Assembly (NCBI RefSeq): GCF_035994945.1
Contig: NZ_CP108677.1
Location: 4,216,001 to 4,280,000, forward strand
Source: Streptomyces sp. NBC_01216
Lineage (GTDB): Bacteria; Actinomycetota; Actinomycetes; Streptomycetales; Streptomycetaceae
Length of the DNA: 64,000 bases
Direction: 5' to 3'
Shown here one piece after another: positions 26,223 through 35,260 of this stretch. How positions within the stretch are numbered: position 1 is the first letter of the stretch; the number at the start of each line of letters is the position of its first letter. The notes under the pieces were generated by a model that saw nothing but the letters and a program-made list of their open reading frames with translations, did not search any database and had not been told where the DNA came from. A program made the translations under genes and the position numbers.

Positions 26223-26286
26223 CTAGCGGGTGACGATGAGCATTGTGGCCCACTCGACCAGGGCGTGCGGGAGGTCGAGTGCGGCA
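26223..26286 (-). pseudogene. Short transposase N-terminal scrap
   Basis: Translation gives AALDLPHALVEWATMLIVTR and a stop, which resembles the beginning of IS5-type transposases of streptomycetes. Too short to assign firmly. Confidence 0.3.
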
Positions 26287-26324
26287 GGACAGGGAGTCAA
26301 CGAGGGCCCTTGCACCTCTGCGGG

Positions 26325-26741
26325 TCAGACGGTGCGGCCCCGCCTGCGGGTGCTGCTCTCGTGCGCGCCGGATCCGTACTCCTCGTCCAGCTCCCGCTCG
26401 TCCTCGATCGGCAGCCACTCAGGCCGGAAATCGGGATGGTCGGCGTACGCCGCAACGAGTTCGTAAATCACTGGGCTACGGCGGTCCCGCGAGATTCCGG
26501 CGACCAAGTCCCCGGCCAACTTCTGCCAGGGGGCGCGCTCCCCGTTGTCCTCTGCCCTCCGCGGATACTCGTCCACCCACTCCATGAGCCTGTGCTTCGC
26601 CTCGATGTCGGCGAGGACCCGGTCCCGCAACCTTGCCACGTCCTGGTTCTTGCCGGGCTTCAGTGCTCGAGCGGCAGTCTCATCCTCACGAAGACGGGCC
26701 CGGAAGAACTCCATCATGACCTCGAAGTCGTTTCGTCTCAT
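26325..26741 (-). CDS. DUF6221 family protein
   Basis: 138 residues from ATG 26741 (GGGGGGTAACAGCG upstream). MEFFRARLREDETAARA, ADIEAKHRLMEW and YADHPDFRPEWLP match the DUF6221 family common in streptomycete prophages and plasmids. Function unknown. Confidence 0.75.
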   Translation of the reverse strand: MRRNDFEVMMEFFRARLREDETAARALKPGKNQDVARLRDRVLADIEAKHRLMEWVDEYPRRAEDNGERAPWQKLAGDLVAGISRDRRSPVIYELVAAYADHPDFRPEWLPIEDERELDEEYGSGAHESSTRRRGRTV

Positions 26742-26916
26742 CGCTGTTACCCCCCTTGTCGGCAAGCGCGATGGGGCCATCATTCACCACAACCACGAGG
26801 AGCTCGCCATCCTGCGTAGCGGTGACGGGCTCCCCGTGGGGGGAACTTTGGGGTCGGCCGGTCACAGAGATGCTCAGCGAGTGCCGGTGTGGTTTCCCGC
26901 TCGGGGTGCCCCGCTG

Positions 26917-27117
26917 TTACTCCGGACGCACGCCCAGTGCCGCCCACAGCTCCGACGTCAGCACCCTGCGCTTGCCTTTGCCGTACGGGTGTACGGGCAC
27001 GGGGAACTCCCCGGACTTGATCAGCTCGTACGTCGTGTTCCTGCTGAAGCCGAACGCCTTGCCGGCCGTCAGTACGTCGACCGTGACCGGCAGGGCCAGC
27101 ACCTCATTCCGCGTCAT
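26917..27117 (-). CDS. Excisionase-like DNA-binding protein
   Basis: 66 residues. A MerR/AlpA-type winged helix: TVDVLTAGKAFGFSRNTTYE, then LIKSGEFPVPVHPYGKGKRR and a short C-terminal helix. Such proteins bind near att sites and control integrase direction or early transcription. It is divergent from int with about 360 bp between, which fits an Xis or int regulator. GTG 27123 is an alternative start. Confidence 0.75.
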   Translation of the reverse strand: MTRNEVLALPVTVDVLTAGKAFGFSRNTTYELIKSGEFPVPVHPYGKGKRRVLTSELWAALGVRPE

Positions 27118-27123
27118 GGGCAC

Positions 27124-27475
27124 ACCGCCACCGTCGCGTTCGAGGTGGCCGGATCGTTTCGATCTCGCATGGTCTGGCTCTCCTGTTCCGCCCCCGCGCC
27201 TCCCAGGAAGTCCCGACGCAGTCTAAGTTCTCATCAGGCGGCCGAACAAGATCGCGCTCGACGCCATCTGGTGCGATCGGCCAGGTTTGCTCCCACACAT
27301 GTGGCAGCGCCTGTTCGGGTGACCGCTGAATCGTCAGCCGCGAAGTTTCGTGATCAGGTCTGACTCGATCCGGCTTCTCTGGCATGCATGCCGCCTCCAC
27401 TCATCGGACGACGGTGTGTCTGTCTCCACATATGATCGCGCTGCGTGGCTGCTTGCACGACACACAGGAGGGGAT
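27124..27475. other. Divergent region between xis-like and int genes
   Basis: About 350 bp expected to contain both promoters. I see no strong palindrome or hairpin, and no supportable gene. Confidence 0.45.
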
Positions 27476-29155
27476 GTGTTCAAGGGCTCGGTCTACAGGC
27501 GCTGCACCTGCAAGGCGCCGATGACCAACGAGGACGGGGAACCGGTCCTCGGCACCAACGGGAAGCCGAAGCTGAGGGAGCTGGGTGCCGCCTGCCCTGA
27601 TCTCGGGAAGCGTGATCACGGCAGCTGGTACTACTACATTGAGCTGCCGCCAGGTCCCCGGGGTAAGCGGCGCCGGCCTCGCAAGGGCGGCTTCCTCACC
27701 AAGAAGAAGGCCGAGGAGGCGGCGCAGAAGATCTGGGACCAGGCGCAGGACGGCGTCGACGTCCTCTCGGATGAGACCGTCGAGCAGTTCCTCCTGCGCT
27801 GGTTCAGTAAGAGAGTCGACCTCAAGCGGTCCACCCGGAGCACCTACGAGGACCACATCAACCGGGTCTTCATCCCGCACCTCGGGCACCTCAAGATGCG
27901 CGACCTGCGCACGCGGCACCTCCAGGAGATGTTCGAGCAGATCTGGCGCGACAACGAGCAGCACGCCGCCAACCAGGACGCCGCCGACCTGGCGAAGATC
28001 GAGTGCGAAGCGGCCCACCGGGCCTGGAAGCAGGCGGCCAAGCCGCGCCCGTCCGAGCTGCGCCAGCGCTGGAACGAGGCCAAGGAGAAGCTGCGCGCGG
28101 CCCGCAGGAAGCCGCGGTACATCACCGGCCCCGGCGTCCAGCTCAAGATGAAGAACGAGCTCAGCGCCGCGCTCGACTACGCCAAGAACACCGAGAAGCT
28201 CATCAGCCAGAACTGGACGGAAGACCTCGTCCTGCCCAAGTACACCCCGCCCAAGCCGCTCGTCTGGACCGACGAACGTGTCGCCCACTGGCGCGAGACG
28301 GGGGAGAAGCCCGGGCCGGTCATGGTCTGGACGGCTGAGCAGACCGGCGCCTTCCTCGACGCCGTCGCCGAGCACCGGCTCTACCCGATGTTCCACCTCA
28401 TGGTCTTCCGGGGCACACGCCGGGGCGAGTCCTGCGGCCTGCCCTGGCGCGAGACCGACATGACCGCCGGCACCGTCCACATCAGCGAGCAGCTCGTCGC
28501 GGCCTCCTATGACGTCTGGGAGGACACGCCCAAGAGCGACAGTGGCGCCCGCACCATCCGGCTCGACAGCCAGACCCACCAACTCCTGTTGTTCTGGCGG
28601 CGACGCCAGCAGACTGAGCGAGCGGAGTGGGAGGAGAAGCATCGCAAGGAGCCGAAGAAGTATGACCCGTACGTCGACTCGGGCCGCGTCTTCACCTGGG
28701 AGGACGGGCGCCCGTACCACCCGGAGTACCTCTCCCAGGTCTTCAACCGGCTCGTCCAGAAGCTCGGCCTCCCGCCGATCCGGCTCCACGATCTCCGCCA
28801 CTGCGCGGCGACGCTGTCCCTCGCGGCCGGCGTTCACATGAAGACCATCCAGGTCCTGCTCGGGCACTCCTCGTACAAGCTCACCGCCGACACGTACACC
28901 AGCGTCCTTCCGCAGCTCGAGCTCGAGGCTGCTGACGCGCCCGTGGCGCTCGTGCCGCGCAAGGCCAACCAGCAGGAGCAGGAGGAGGGGGCGGCGGACG
29001 ACGAGCAGCCGCAGGGGCCGCAGCCGGTCCCGCAGGACCAGCCCGCAGCCTCCGGCGACGCCGAGACCGCTGTTGAGCCGGATTCCGGTGTCGACGAGCA
29101 CGCGCCCGTCCGCCCGCTGATCCGCTCCGTCGAGCCGGGTGAGGCGGCGGCGTAG
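27476..29155 (+). CDS. Tyrosine-recombinase integrase
   Basis: 559 residues from GTG 27476, chosen for AGGAGGGG just upstream; the frame is open from 27350. A basic N-terminal arm (GKRRRPRKGGFLTKKKAEEA) and SAM-like core-binding domain (FLLRWFSKRVDLKRSTRSTY) include a long charged helical insert. The catalytic domain has Arg in FRGTRRGE, HDLRH, GHSS and the nucleophile Tyr in TADTYTSV. An acidic Gln/Pro tail follows. It ends about 125 bp from the 3' end of a tRNA-Arg gene, the classical attB arrangement, so it probably integrated this prophage there. Confidence 0.92.
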   Translation: MFKGSVYRRCTCKAPMTNEDGEPVLGTNGKPKLRELGAACPDLGKRDHGSWYYYIELPPGPRGKRRRPRKGGFLTKKKAEEAAQKIWDQAQDGVDVLSDETVEQFLLRWFSKRVDLKRSTRSTYEDHINRVFIPHLGHLKMRDLRTRHLQEMFEQIWRDNEQHAANQDAADLAKIECEAAHRAWKQAAKPRPSELRQRWNEAKEKLRAARRKPRYITGPGVQLKMKNELSAALDYAKNTEKLISQNWTEDLVLPKYTPPKPLVWTDERVAHWRETGEKPGPVMVWTAEQTGAFLDAVAEHRLYPMFHLMVFRGTRRGESCGLPWRETDMTAGTVHISEQLVAASYDVWEDTPKSDSGARTIRLDSQTHQLLLFWRRRQQTERAEWEEKHRKEPKKYDPYVDSGRVFTWEDGRPYHPEYLSQVFNRLVQKLGLPPIRLHDLRHCAATLSLAAGVHMKTIQVLLGHSSYKLTADTYTSVLPQLELEAADAPVALVPRKANQQEQEEGAADDEQPQGPQPVPQDQPAASGDAETAVEPDSGVDEHAPVRPLIRSVEPGEAAA

Positions 29156-29219
29156 CGGAAGCGGGCTCTGTCCCCGCCGAATGCGCCGTGTCCCCGATCT
29201 GTCCCCGCACACATGAAAA

Positions 29220-29251
29220 CAGCCCCTCGGAAGATCACTTCCGAGGGGCTG
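29220..29251. terminator. Bidirectional terminator between int and tRNA-Arg
   Basis: 14-bp perfect stem CAGCCCCTCGGAAG / CTTCCGAGGGGCTG with an ATCA loop. A TTTT run follows on the minus strand, so it best ends tRNA transcription, and may also stop int. Confidence 0.85.
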
Positions 29252-29280
29252 TTCGATGCTCCGTGCCTGGTCAGACACAG

Positions 29281-29353
29281 TGCCCCCGGCAGGATTCGAA
29301 CCTGCGACACCCGCTTTAGGAGAGCGGTGCTCTATCCCCTGAGCTACGAAGGC
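29281..29353 (-). tRNA. tRNA-Arg (anticodon CCU)
   Basis: 73 nt folding as a cloverleaf: acceptor GCCTTCG pairs with CGGGGGC with two G-U pairs, D stem GCTC/GAGC, anticodon stem CCGCT/AGCGG with loop CTCCTAA (anticodon CCT), T stem GCAGG/CCTGC with TTCGAAT, discriminator A. CCA is not encoded. Its 3' end faces the integrase, making it the likely attachment site. I found no second copy of the 3' end in the window, so the other att site may lie outside it or be lost. Confidence 0.93.
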
Positions 29354-29580
29354 GGGGGCTTGTGCGAAACCTTGCACGGAACTCCATCGACGAGTCGCGG
29401 CAAGGTCTCTTGATCAAGCCCTGAGTGACCTGGAGCAGGTTCTGTGACGAGGAGGCGGGTTGAGCCCGCGACGCACGTCACAGCGCCCGCCAGGGCACTC
29501 GATCCACAGCGTACCGGATCGAGGCTAGGGCGGGCGCGGGTGTCGGGAGGCGGGAGAGGGATGTGGTCAGGCTGTGTGGC
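29354..29580. other. Region upstream of tRNA-Arg with nested hairpin
   Basis: No gene seen. It contains a long nested hairpin at 29483-29537: outer stem GCGCCCGCC / GGCGGGCGC, inner stem CTCGATCC / GGATCGAG around ACAGCGTACC. This could be a terminator or a structured element. Confidence 0.55.
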
Positions 29581-30390
29581 TCAGTAGGGGTTTTCCTCCC
29601 CGGTGCAGGGCACGGCTGAGCGAGGACGAAGCCGAGGGGCAAGAGCTGCTGGGCTTCGACTCCGTAGGATGAGGCGCCCGTTCCACAAGGAGGCGTCGAG
29701 CTGTGCGTGGCCGGACTCCGCGTCGCTTCTATAGGGGTAAACGAGCTGATGGGTGCGGGTGAACTCCGGGATCTGTTGTAGATGCTCGGCGCGGTGAAAG
29801 CCGCGTTCCCCGTCGCTCTCGCCGGGTGGGCGCTCGCCCTTTCGGCTTGTCGTTCCGACGGCGACTCTGTGCTCGTGGACGCCGCGCCGACAAGGAATGG
29901 TCAGGACGTGGTACCAGCGGAACGTTCGGCGTCCGCCTCGCTCCAGTCGCTTGATCGGTACCGGAACGAGTTCCGCGGTTCCGTCCGCGTAGTGAACCTT
30001 TTCCGCGATGCGTCCGCCGGTCGCCCACAATTCGTGGATGCATCGACCAGGGTGAAGTGATTCATAAAATTGCGGTTCGTTCCCTTTGTGCTGTTTGTTG
30101 ATAACGAGGCCGCCGAGCCGGGCTATCGCGTCCCGGCCGGCCAGGGCCTCGGCGAACTCGGCCGCCGCGATCACCCGCCGCTCCAACAACGCCTCTGCCT
30201 CGGCGAGTTCAGCAAGAACTCGCTCAGCCTCGGCGCGAAGCTTCTCCGCCCGCCCCCGGACAGCCGCTTCCCGCTCCTCCACCAGCGCCATCACTGACGT
30301 CACGCTCAACTCCGCATCGCCGAGACCGAACCAGACGCCCGAACTCTCCCGCAGCAGCGCCGACACCATGCCTGACCAGCGGAAACTCAA
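29581..30390 (-). pseudogene. Chimeric IS-derived ORF
   Basis: An open frame of 269 codons that looks like two unrelated pieces joined. The first 90 codons are a coiled coil (MALVEEREAAVRGRAEKLRA, AEAEALLERRVIAA), of the kind seen in IS passenger proteins. The rest (IHELWATGGRIAEKVHYADG, HRAEHLQQIPEFTRTHQL, ESGHAQLDASLWN) resembles transposase-like proteins of streptomycete plasmids. Probably a recombination product without function. Confidence 0.45.
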
Positions 30391-30393
30391 CGA

Positions 30394-30950
30394 TCACATC
30401 CGGAAAGACAACGGCTTCTTGTAGGTGGGTGCGGCCTGCTCTTTCTCGGAGTGGCAGGTGACCAGCGTGGCGTCGAGGTCCAGAACCAGGCCGGGAAGCT
30501 CTCGTCTGTCGGCCTGAGCGGCAGGTATGCCCTCGCCGGTCTCGGTGGCCTGCGTCCAGGAGACTTCCCGGGCCGTGGCGCGGGCGGCTCGCAGGGAGGC
30601 GAGTGCAGCCTCGTCGGTGTCGGCGAGCATCACCGCCAGGTCGGTGGCGACCCGGCCCGGGTCATGCCCGGTCCCGCGCGGCCGAAGTGGCCTGAGCGCG
30701 GTGGAGTACGCGAAGGTGAGCCCGGTGGCGTCAGCGAGATCCGCCGGCAACCGTGCCCCGGCATGGCCTACCACCCCCGCACCATCGGCACTGACATGGA
30801 TCTTGGGACGCAGCCCGATACCCCGCACGTAGAAAGCGCCCTCCGCCTGGACCGACAGAACCCCTCAGCAAGGTTCATCGTTCCAGGTCAGGAAGGCACT
30901 TTCGCGTTGCCGCCCCACAGTCAGCCGTACCCAAGTGAAACGGCGAGGCT
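30394..30950 (-). pseudogene. IS1380-family relic A
   Basis: Encodes the first part of an IS1380 transposase (MRGIGLRPKIHVSADGAGVV, LDLDATLVTCHSEKEQAAP) and breaks off after TYKKP. Compared with relic B (43826) it also lacks 99 bp between two copies of GTCGGCGAGCA, a clean short-repeat deletion. The shared sequence ends near 30950, marking the old IS end. Confidence 0.8.
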
Positions 30951-31329
30951 ACACGGCGCCGAACGAGGCCGCCGCGACCGAGCGGTTCAGCGAGTTCCAG
31001 GAAGCCCGGGGGAAGAAGTACCCGGCGGTCATCCGGCTCTGGGAGAACGCCTGGGCCGAGTTCGTGCCCTTCCTCTCCTTCGACGTCGAGATCCGCAAGG
31101 TCATCTGCTCGACGAACGCGATCGAGTCCGTCAACGCACGCATCCGCAAGGCCGTCGCGCCCGCGGACATTTCCCCAACGAGGCCGCGGCCATGAAGTGC
31201 GTCTACATGGCGCCCATGAGCCTGGACCCCACCGGCAGGGGCCGCAAGGGGTGGACCATGCGCTGGAAGGCGCCCCTGAACGCCTTCCAGATCGCCTTCG
31301 AAGACCGGCTCACCCCAGCCGCCAACTGA
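30951..31329 (+). pseudogene. IS256-family transposase tail, frameshifted
   Basis: The C-terminal part of a Mutator-type transposase: EARGKKYPAVIRLWENAWAE, then VEIRKVICSTNAIESVNARI. The frame shifts near 31170; the tail HFPNEAAAMKCVYMAPMSLD and KAPLNAFQIAFEDRLTPAAN continues in another frame to 31329. The N-terminal two thirds are missing. Confidence 0.85.
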
Positions 31330-31447
31330 ACCCCCACGAAAACTGGATCAGCCGTCTACTGGACACACCCCACCGACCACGTCCACCACCGGCCGGACGG
31401 CACCTCCCGGCCGTGGCGCCGCCATCTTCAGAGGCGGCGGGCCACGG

Positions 31448-31828
31448 TCAGGGGTTGAGGTCGAGGACGCGGACGGGCTCGCCCTCCCACCGGCCGGGGG
31501 CGGTGGTGGCGACGACGGCGCCGTCGGGGCGGTCGGCGGTGGGCTGGGCGGCGTGGTGGGCGTGGGCCTGGGCCCAGGTGTCCTGGCGCGCGACGTCCAG
31601 GACGGCCGGGAGGTCGAGGTCGAGGACGGTGATGCCGGGCAGGGCGGCCAGGTGCTCGGCGGTGCCGGGGCGGGCACGGTCGGCTTCGACGAGGGCGCAG
31701 GCCGGCGCGTAGAGGTACCAGTCGGGCTGGGCGTGGGCGCGGTGGATGAGGCGGGAGGCAAGAATGTTCCCGGAGCCGGCCGCGGCCATGGCGGTCTCGT
31801 CCAGGACGATGTGCATGGCGTCGCTCAC
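31448..31828 (-). CDS. PIN-domain toxin, VapC-like
   Basis: 126 residues. It begins MHIVLDETAMAAAGSGN with an acidic residue near position 10. EADRARPGT, ITVLDLDLPAVLDVARQDTW and the late DGAVVATTAP acidic site suggest the PIN arrangement, though divergent. As a VapC-type RNase it would cut RNA when unpaired. The start overlaps the antitoxin stop (ATGA), the usual vapBC layout. Confidence 0.7.
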   Translation of the reverse strand: MSDAMHIVLDETAMAAAGSGNILASRLIHRAHAQPDWYLYAPACALVEADRARPGTAEHLAALPGITVLDLDLPAVLDVARQDTWAQAHAHHAAQPTADRPDGAVVATTAPGRWEGEPVRVLDLNP

Positions 31829-32082
31829 GGGCGCTGCACCCGGGCGAGGCGGCGGTCGAGTTCGTCGTCGAGGCCGGCTTCCTCGGCGGCGGTGGGGGCG
31901 TAGCCGGTCCAGGCGTTCAGCACGGCCTTGGCCTTGTCGGCGCGCTCCGCTCGTTCGGCCGGGGTCAGGACGGTGTCGGCGAGCCGGGCCAGATACGCGC
32001 GCAGGGAAAGCCCCTCGGCCGCCGCGACGGCGGCCAGCCGGTCCCGGGCCTCCTCGGGGATTCTCACGTTGGCATCAGGCAT
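31825..32082 (-). CDS. Ribbon-helix-helix-type antitoxin, VapB-like
   Basis: 85 residues from ATG 32082 (AAGGAGCACC upstream). The N-terminal ANVRIPEEARDRLAAVAAAE then GLSLRAYLARLADT fits a strand-helix-helix DNA-binding fold. The acidic C-terminus (EEAGLDDELDRRLARV) would bind the toxin. A palindrome at 32106 just upstream is a likely self-regulation site. The pair is intact inside a region of IS debris. Confidence 0.72.
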   Translation of the reverse strand: MPDANVRIPEEARDRLAAVAAAEGLSLRAYLARLADTVLTPAERAERADKAKAVLNAWTGYAPTAAEEAGLDDELDRRLARVQRP

Positions 32083-32105
32083 GGTGCTCCTTCCCGTCGA
32101 TCACG

Positions 32106-32129
32106 GGTACGGGTACGCACCCGTACCCT
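32106..32129. promoter_or_regulatory. Palindrome upstream of the antitoxin gene
   Basis: GGGTACGGG, TACGCA, CCCGTACCC: nine-base perfect arms, 24 bp upstream of the antitoxin ATG. Likely the operator of the toxin-antitoxin pair. Confidence 0.65.
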
Positions 32130-32336
32130 ACGGGAGAGGGTGCCCGATACGGCAACGGGCAGACCGGGGTGATCAGCTCCAGGAAGGAGCACCCCACACC
32201 GGCGAGGTCACCGGCGGCCGCCCGGAAAGCCCGGGGTGGAGCGAGGAACAGAAGGCCCAGCACGCCCGCCTCCTCACGCTCGTCCAGGAGCCGTCGGTCA
32301 AGGTCGTCGACCATGCCTTCTGGGGGACCCTGCGCT
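32130..32336. other. Gene-poor stretch upstream of IS3 relic
   Basis: About 200 bp. One plus frame reads GWSEEQKAQHARLLTLVQEP before the IS3 end, perhaps the stub of a hypothetical gene interrupted by the IS; not enough to name. Confidence 0.3.
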
Positions 32337-33257
32337 TGACCATGCCCTCGTAGCGTGGAGCCCGTGATTGCAGGGGAAGTTGGGGTTCATGGGGTCCAAG
32401 AAGAAGCCGCCGTACGACGCCGAGTTCCGTGAGGGCGCCGTACGCATCGTGATCGAGACCGGGAAGCCGGTCGGCGACGTGGCCGAGGAGCTCGGCATCA
32501 ACCCGGGCACGCCGCACAGCTGGGTCTCGCGCTGGCGCCGCAACGGCACGACGTCCTCGGACCGGCCCGTACAACCGACAGCCGCCAGTGGCGGTGGCGG
32601 TCGGGTGCGGGAGGCCGAGCGGGCCGAGCTGGAGCGACTGCGCCGGGAGATCGGGGAGAAGAACAAGCGACCTGGTGAATCGCCGTTTCGACGCGGTGGC
32701 CCCGGACGTGCTCTGGTACGGCGATATGACGGGGATCGAGACCGGCGAGGGCAAGATCTATCTGGCCACGGTCATCGACGCGTTCTCGCGCCGTTGCCTC
32801 GGCTACGCCATGGGCGAGCACCATGACGCGGCCCTGGTCGGAGCGTCGTTGAAGATGGCCGCCGCGGCGCGCGGCGGCCGAAGGGATGGGACGATCTTCC
32901 ATAGCGACAGGGGAAGTGAGTACACGTCAGAGGCGTACAACAGCCTGTGTGACCGTCTGGGAGTGGTGCAGTCCATGGGGCGGGTGGGGTCGGCGCTGGA
33001 CAATGCCGCCGCGGAGTCGTTCAACTCGCTGATCAAGGTCGAGTGCATACACCGGCACCGGTTCGCGACCCGCACCGAGGCCCGCCTGAAGATCGCCACC
33101 TGGATCACCGGGTTCTACAACCCGCGACGCAGGCACAGCGCGGCCGGCGGCCTGCCGCCGGAGGAGTTCGAACGAACCATCACCGAAGCACGCAAGAAGA
33201 GCGACCAGAGGTGCCAGGCCGCATAGGAGAGGTCTCTACGAAACCAGGAGATCGACA
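32337..33257 (+). pseudogene. IS3-family element with internal deletion
   Basis: OrfA starts at ATG 32389 (MGSKKKPPYDAEFREGAVRI) with its HTH (VGDVAEELGINPGTPHSWVS). It runs into the middle of OrfB at about 32670 (KNKR joined to DLVNRRF, in another frame). OrfB keeps LWYGDMTGI (first D), HSDRGSEYTS (second D) and the C-terminal Glu region (NAAAESFNSLIKVECIHR). The N-terminal third of OrfB is deleted, so transposition function is lost. Partial terminal repeats share TCGTAG at both ends. Confidence 0.78.
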
Positions 33258-33285
33258 GTTCTGATCGAACGGGTTCCCTGGTCGC

Positions 33286-33648
33286 GTGATCTTGACCGGG
33301 TGGGCGCATGAAAGCAGGACCTCCGGTGCAGCACGAGGGTTGCGAAGCCGACTCGCGCACCAGGAGGCCCTGTTGTCCCCGTCCTGTGTGACGACACTGT
33401 TCCCGTCCAACTCCCGCGTGTCGGCGTGCGATTGCCTCGCTCGCCGGTTCGGGGGCGCGGCAGGCCGTCCCGACCGGGTGCGGCAGTACCCCTCCGACAT
33501 GACGGACGCCGAGTGGGCGGTGTGTGACGCGCCGCCGGTCCCGGCCTGGCTCGAGGGCCGGGGCGGCCGGCCGGAGGGCTACTGCCACCGGCAGATGTTG
33601 GACACGATCCGGTACGTCGCCGACAACGCGGTCAAGTGGAGGAGCTGA
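33286..33648 (+). pseudogene. IS5-family transposase N-terminal relic
   Basis: Reads YPSDMTDAEWAVCDAPPVPA then CHRQMLDTIRYVADNAVKW and stops at 33648; the catalytic part is missing. It belongs to the same broad family as the intact IS5 copies but is a different element. The next 140 bp contain a segment similar to 30367-30408 (P-E/D-QRKL-x-DHIR), another shared relic. Confidence 0.7.
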
Positions 33649-33788
33649 TTGCCCGAACTCTCACACGACGACACCGGATCCCTGCCTGAACAGCGGAAAC
33701 TCTGTGATCACATCCGGCAGGGCAACGATGTCTCGCCGGGCTTGCCATGGATCCTCAAGCACCGGCCTTGACCACTGCGGCTAATTCG

Positions 33789-33806
33789 AATAGCTTTTTA
33801 GCTATT
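33789..33806. promoter_or_regulatory. TetR-type operator palindrome
   Basis: AATAGC, TTTTTA, GCTATT, 23 bp upstream of the hydrolase ATG, in a locally AT-rich promoter region. Probably bound by the TetR protein encoded downstream in the same operon. Confidence 0.7.
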
Positions 33807-33828
33807 GGCATTAGCTGCGGAGGTAGGC

Positions 33829-34656
33829 ATGACTGAGTTCCTGAACGTGGAAGGCGGCACCCTCGCCTACGAGGTGACCGGCTCCGGGCCGCTGATGGTG
33901 CTTGCGCACGGGATCGGCCAGAGCCGCGACGCCTATCGGTTCATGGTTCCGGAGCTGGTGGCCGCCGGTTACCGGGTCGCGGCCGTGGACCTGCGAGGCA
34001 GCGGCGAGTCGACCGCGACGTGGACGTCCTACACCCGCACCGACATTGCCGCCGACCTGATCGCACTGATCGAGCAGCTTGGCGGCCCTGCGGTGCTGGT
34101 CGGCCACTCCATCTCCGGCGGTGCCGCGACGATCGCCGCTGCCAGGGCGCCGGCGCTCGTGAGCGCAGTCGTCGAGCTGGCGCCGTTCACCCGCAAGGTG
34201 GAGTACTCGCTGAGCGCCCTGGGCGTGTCCCGCTACCGCAAGGCCGCGACGGCGATCTCGGCCGTCGCGATGTTCGGCAGCCACAAGCGATGGCGGAGGT
34301 ACCTGGAGATCGCGACCCCGCAGCCGCGCCCGGCGGACTGGGCCGCGAGCCTTGAGCGCACCGACGCGATGCTGCACGAGCCGGGAAGGATGAAGGCCCT
34401 GCGGAAGCAGATGAACAGCGCTGCCGACGCCGGTGCCCAACTCGGCAACGTGCACTGCCCGGTCCTGGTCGTCATGGGCACCCTCGACCCCGACTGGGGT
34501 GACCCGAAGGCCGAGGGCGAGGCAATCGTGGCCGCGCTGCCGGAGGGCGTCGGCCGGCTCGAGATGCTCCCGGGGGCGGGCCACTACCCGCAGGTCCAAT
34601 TCCCGACGGCGGTGATCGGCCTGGTGCGCTCGTTCCTGGAGACGGCCCGTGCCTAG
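33829..34656 (+). CDS. Alpha/beta hydrolase
   Basis: 275 residues from ATG 33829 (GGAGG upstream). Oxyanion segment LAHGIGQSRDAYRF, nucleophile elbow VGHSISGG (Ser), an acid on the late strand (VMGTLDPDWGD) and His in LPGAGHYPQ. The substrate is unknown. It is followed, with 8-nt overlap, by a TetR gene and then a membrane protein, so the operon is probably self-regulated through the palindrome at 33789. Confidence 0.85.
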   Translation: MTEFLNVEGGTLAYEVTGSGPLMVLAHGIGQSRDAYRFMVPELVAAGYRVAAVDLRGSGESTATWTSYTRTDIAADLIALIEQLGGPAVLVGHSISGGAATIAAARAPALVSAVVELAPFTRKVEYSLSALGVSRYRKAATAISAVAMFGSHKRWRRYLEIATPQPRPADWAASLERTDAMLHEPGRMKALRKQMNSAADAGAQLGNVHCPVLVVMGTLDPDWGDPKAEGEAIVAALPEGVGRLEMLPGAGHYPQVQFPTAVIGLVRSFLETARA

Positions 34657-35260
34657 GGCCGGACTCGACCGGGCCTCAGTCATCGCGGCCGCGGCGGAAC
34701 TCGCCGACGAGGTCGGCTTCCCCCGCCTGACCATGGGCCTGCTGGCCGAGCGGGTCGGCGTGCGGACACCGTCGCTGTACAAGCACGTCGATTCGCTGGA
34801 CGCCCTCCAGCGGGGCGTCGGCCTCCAGGCCGTCCGTGACATCGGCGCCGCCCTGACTCGGGCCGCGGTCGGCCGGTCCGGTCCGGACGCGGTCCGCGCG
34901 ATCGCCGAGACGTATCGGAAGTGGGCCCTCGACCACCCCGGTCGGTACGCCGCCAGCGTCCGCGCCCCGCGCCCCGAAGACGAGGAATACCAGGCCGTGG
35001 CCTACGAAGCGGTGCAGATCCTGGTCGACGCGGTCGCCGGCTTCGGGCTGACCGACGAGCGCGCCATCGACGCGGTCCGAGCCCTGCGCACCGTCATCCA
35101 CGGCTTCGTCGGCCTCGAAAACGACGATGCCTTCCAGATGGGGCGCGACCCCGCCGACAGCTACCGGTTCGTCGTCGACACGCTCATCAGCGGCATGCAG
35201 GCCGAGGCCGCCATCGGCGGGCCCGGCATCATGCCGCTCCATGCCGGGGAGGGGGCGTGA
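34649..35260 (+). CDS. TetR/AcrR-family regulator
   Basis: 203 residues from GTG 34649. The N-terminal HTH ASVIAAAAELADEVGFPRLT then MGLLAERVGVRTPSLYKHVD is typical. The C-terminal domain (WALDHPGRYAASVRAPR, FVGLENDDAFQMGRD) fits the TetR_C WHG type. It overlaps the hydrolase by 8 nt and likely represses this operon. Confidence 0.88.
   Translation: MPRAGLDRASVIAAAAELADEVGFPRLTMGLLAERVGVRTPSLYKHVDSLDALQRGVGLQAVRDIGAALTRAAVGRSGPDAVRAIAETYRKWALDHPGRYAASVRAPRPEDEEYQAVAYEAVQILVDAVAGFGLTDERAIDAVRALRTVIHGFVGLENDDAFQMGRDPADSYRFVVDTLISGMQAEAAIGGPGIMPLHAGEGA

Larger units (their letters stand above)
25944..26324. other. Intergenic with palindrome and IS scrap
   Basis: About 380 bp with no convincing gene. 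It holds the 23-bp palindrome at 26068 and a short transposase-like fragment near 26223; the rest shows no recognisable feature. Confidence 0.5.

Noticed and set aside
29281..29359. tRNA with GCCCCCG as its 5' acceptor strand and a five-base insertion
   Set aside because: Starting at GCCTTCG gives a complete 73-nt cloverleaf with two G-U pairs and no insertion.
27401..29377. 658-codon minus-strand frame opposite int
   Set aside because: Antisense shadow of the integrase, extending into the tRNA gene.
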